From JBBRGK01 sp036741355 (lineage in GTDB: Bacteria; Chloroflexota; Dehalococcoidia; CAUJGQ01), in assembly GCA_036741355.1 (NCBI GenBank), contig DAINSK010000084.1, positions 1 through 5,839 on the forward strand: a stretch of DNA of 5,839 nucleotides. Reading direction: 5' to 3'. Of this stretch, positions 4,361 to 5,839 are shown one piece after another. The translations under genes were made by a program, and so were the position numbers. Each line of letters begins with the position of its first letter. Within the stretch, counting starts at the first letter, position 1. The notes below the pieces were generated by a model. That model searched no databases. It was not told the DNA's origin and saw only the letters and a program-made list of their open reading frames with translations.

Positions 4361-5839
4361 ATGCGACTGACCCGGCTTGGTGTCATCGACCTCGGGTCGA
4401 ACAGCGGCCGATTGATCCTCGCGCTGCGCCAGATTCACGGTATTCCTCTCATTGTGGACGAATCCCAGGTTTCGCTGCGGCTGGCTGAGGGCCTTCAACA
4501 AACTGGCGAAATTGGCGTCCCGGCGATTGAGCGAGCCCGCCAGGCGTTGCGCGGTTTCAAGAGCGCGGCGGAGCGCTTCGGCGTCGAGCAACTGATCGTG
4601 GCCGGGACAAGCGCGCTGCGCGACGCCTCGAACGGCGCCGCGGTGATCGAGCAGCTGCAGCGCGATGCGGGCGTCGAAATAACGCTGCTCAGCGGCGAGC
4701 GCGAAGCGTATTACGGGTACCTGGCCGCGGTGAACAGCCTGCCGATTTTTACCGGCGTCGTGCTAGATCTCGGCGGCGGCAGCCTGGAGCTGTCGTTCGT
4801 CAAGGACCGAATATGTGAGCGAGCCGTGTCGCTTCCGCTCGGCGTGTTGCGCCTGAGCGAGCGCTTTCTTACCTCCGATCCGCCGTCGAGCTCGCAGCTA
4901 ACCGACTTCAAGGCACACGTGATCAAGAGCCTCCGGCGCGCCGGCGTTCGCAAGCAGAAAGACGTCTTGCTTGCCGGATCCGGGGGTACAGTACGCAACC
5001 TGGCGAAACTGGTCCGCAAGAACAACGGTGCTCACTCGCCGCGGCTGCATGGATTCGTGGTTGAGGGTTCACAGTTGCGCAGCCTTTCCCGCGCCCTGGC
5101 TGCGCAGACGGTCGCCCAGAGGCGGCGCATCGCCGGCCTGCCAACTGATCGAGCCGATATCATCGTGGGCGGCGCGGTCGTCGTCCAGGCCGTAATGGAA
5201 GCGCTCGGCGCCCGCGCACTGCTGGTTTGCGGCCACGGGATCCGTGAGGGGATCGCCGAAGAGGCGTTCCGGGAAGGCAAGCACGCCCTGGTCCGTGACG
5301 TTCGGCGCGCCGGTGTCGACGTGTTTCGCGAACGGTATGTGACCGGCGCCCTGCGTCAATTTTCCAACGAAGACGTGGGCGGTCTGGTTACAGCAGGACA
5401 CCACCCGAGCGACGGCGTCGAACCGCTGGCGCTGCGGCTGCTGGACAAGTTGTGCGGTGTGCTCCCGGCGTCTGACGCCGACCGCAAGCTGGTCAGCGTG
5501 GCCGCGGCACTGTGCGACGTGGGTCGGGCGATCTCTCTCTACCGATGGCCGGAACACGTCGCCTACTTGCTGGGAAACGGCGACCTCACGGGTTTCACGC
5601 AACCCGAAGCGGCCGCGGTAGCGGCAGTCATTGGGGCGCAGACGGGGCAACGGCTCGACAGCAAAGACGGAGCGTCCGGGCCGCTCGACGGCGACAGTGT
5701 TCGGATTGGACAGCTCGGGATGGTGGTAGGGCTCGCTCGCTGGCTGCGGCGCGTAGGCGTGGACGAGGAAACGCCGATCAGCATCTTGACGCCAGCGGGG
5801 TCACTGATCGTGGTACTTCCGCCCGGACTGCCGGTGTTA
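4361..5839 (+). CDS. Ppx/GppA family exopolyphosphatase or pppGpp phosphohydrolase, C-terminus cut by the right edge
   Basis: There are 493 open codons to the window end, close to the roughly 500 residues of full two-domain Ppx proteins. The N-terminal actin-like half is intact: VIDLGSNSGRLIL (8-20), AGTSALRDA (81-89), LLSGEREAYYGYLAA (109-123) with acidic residues of the catalytic block, GVVLDLGGGSLELSFV (132-147) as the second phosphate loop, SLPLGVLRLSERF (157-169), and LLAGSGGTVRNLAKL (203-217). RIAGLPTDRADIIVGGAVVVQAVMEALGA (256-284) and GHGIREGIAEE (291-301) close this part. The family cleaves terminal phosphates from polyphosphate or converts pppGpp to ppGpp in the cytoplasm; sequence alone does not say which. 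The C-terminal HD-type domain (about 345-435) has lost hallmark residues, with LCDVG (384-388) where LHDIG or LHEVG is usual. Start ATG 4361 has GAGG at 6 nt. Confidence 0.93.
   Translation, partial: MRLTRLGVIDLGSNSGRLILALRQIHGIPLIVDESQVSLRLAEGLQQTGEIGVPAIERARQALRGFKSAAERFGVEQLIVAGTSALRDASNGAAVIEQLQRDAGVEITLLSGEREAYYGYLAAVNSLPIFTGVVLDLGGGSLELSFVKDRICERAVSLPLGVLRLSERFLTSDPPSSSQLTDFKAHVIKSLRRAGVRKQKDVLLAGSGGTVRNLAKLVRKNNGAHSPRLHGFVVEGSQLRSLSRALAAQTVAQRRRIAGLPTDRADIIVGGAVVVQAVMEALGARALLVCGHGIREGIAEEAFREGKHALVRDVRRAGVDVFRERYVTGALRQFSNEDVGGLVTAGHHPSDGVEPLALRLLDKLCGVLPASDADRKLVSVAAALCDVGRAISLYRWPEHVAYLLGNGDLTGFTQPEAAAVAAVIGAQTGQRLDSKDGASGPLDGDSVRIGQLGMVVGLARWLRRVGVDEETPISILTPAGSLIVVLPPGLPVL

Noticed and set aside
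4252..4386. 45-residue extension of the Gfo/Idh/MocA protein
   Set aside because: It has no family similarity, crosses the divergent promoter region and overlaps the start of the Ppx/GppA gene.
5069..5650. 193-codon minus-strand frame
   Set aside because: It is fully antisense to conserved Ppx/GppA sequence and shows no recognisable domain.

Overview
The window is GC-rich DNA (roughly 60-65% by eye) from a bacterium. The gene set (pirin, MarR, luciferase-like oxidoreductase, secreted lamin-tail-domain protein, Gfo/Idh/MocA protein, Ppx/GppA phosphatase), the GC-rich intergenic repeat family and the bidirectional hairpin terminator fit a Chloroflexota-like genome. That placement is an inference from general character; no marker gene proves it. 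I see no rRNA, tRNA, CRISPR array, integrase or transposase. This looks like ordinary chromosomal housekeeping and stress DNA with one insertion-like repeat, not an obvious new defence or mobile system.

Region 1 (1-1686) is a compact regulatory module. A MarR-family repressor gene (minus strand, 368-823) lies upstream of, and in the same direction as, a luciferase-like flavin-dependent oxidoreductase gene (minus, TTG start at 302, cut by the left edge). Divergent from MarR is a pirin gene (plus, 943-1686). The divergent region carries a near-consensus sigma-70-type promoter for pirin. Two matching dyad sites (core TTGC-N4-GCAA) lie exactly 31 bp apart, one on the -35 and one on the -10/start region. 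The simplest reading is a MarR-controlled pirin/flavin-oxidoreductase unit that responds to a small aromatic, quinone-like or oxidative signal; the ligand cannot be read from sequence.

Region 2 (1687-2844): a short 7/14-bp repeat runs over the pirin stop codon, and a perfect 19-bp inverted repeat serves as a terminator between the convergent pirin gene and a gene for a secreted protein (minus, 1840-2844). That protein has a signal peptide, a beta-rich domain, an Ala/Pro linker and a C-terminal lamin-tail domain.

Region 3 (2845-3192) has no gene. It holds a 231-bp block bounded by 11-bp inverted repeats, with an inner GC-rich hairpin, and resembles a dispersed non-autonomous repeat.

Region 4 (3193-5839): a Gfo/Idh/MocA-family protein (minus, 3193-4251) whose three signature catalytic positions are all substituted is divergent, across 109 bp, from a Ppx/GppA phosphatase gene (plus, 4361 to the right edge). 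The latter has intact actin-like nucleotide/phosphate loops but a degraded C-terminal HD-type domain.
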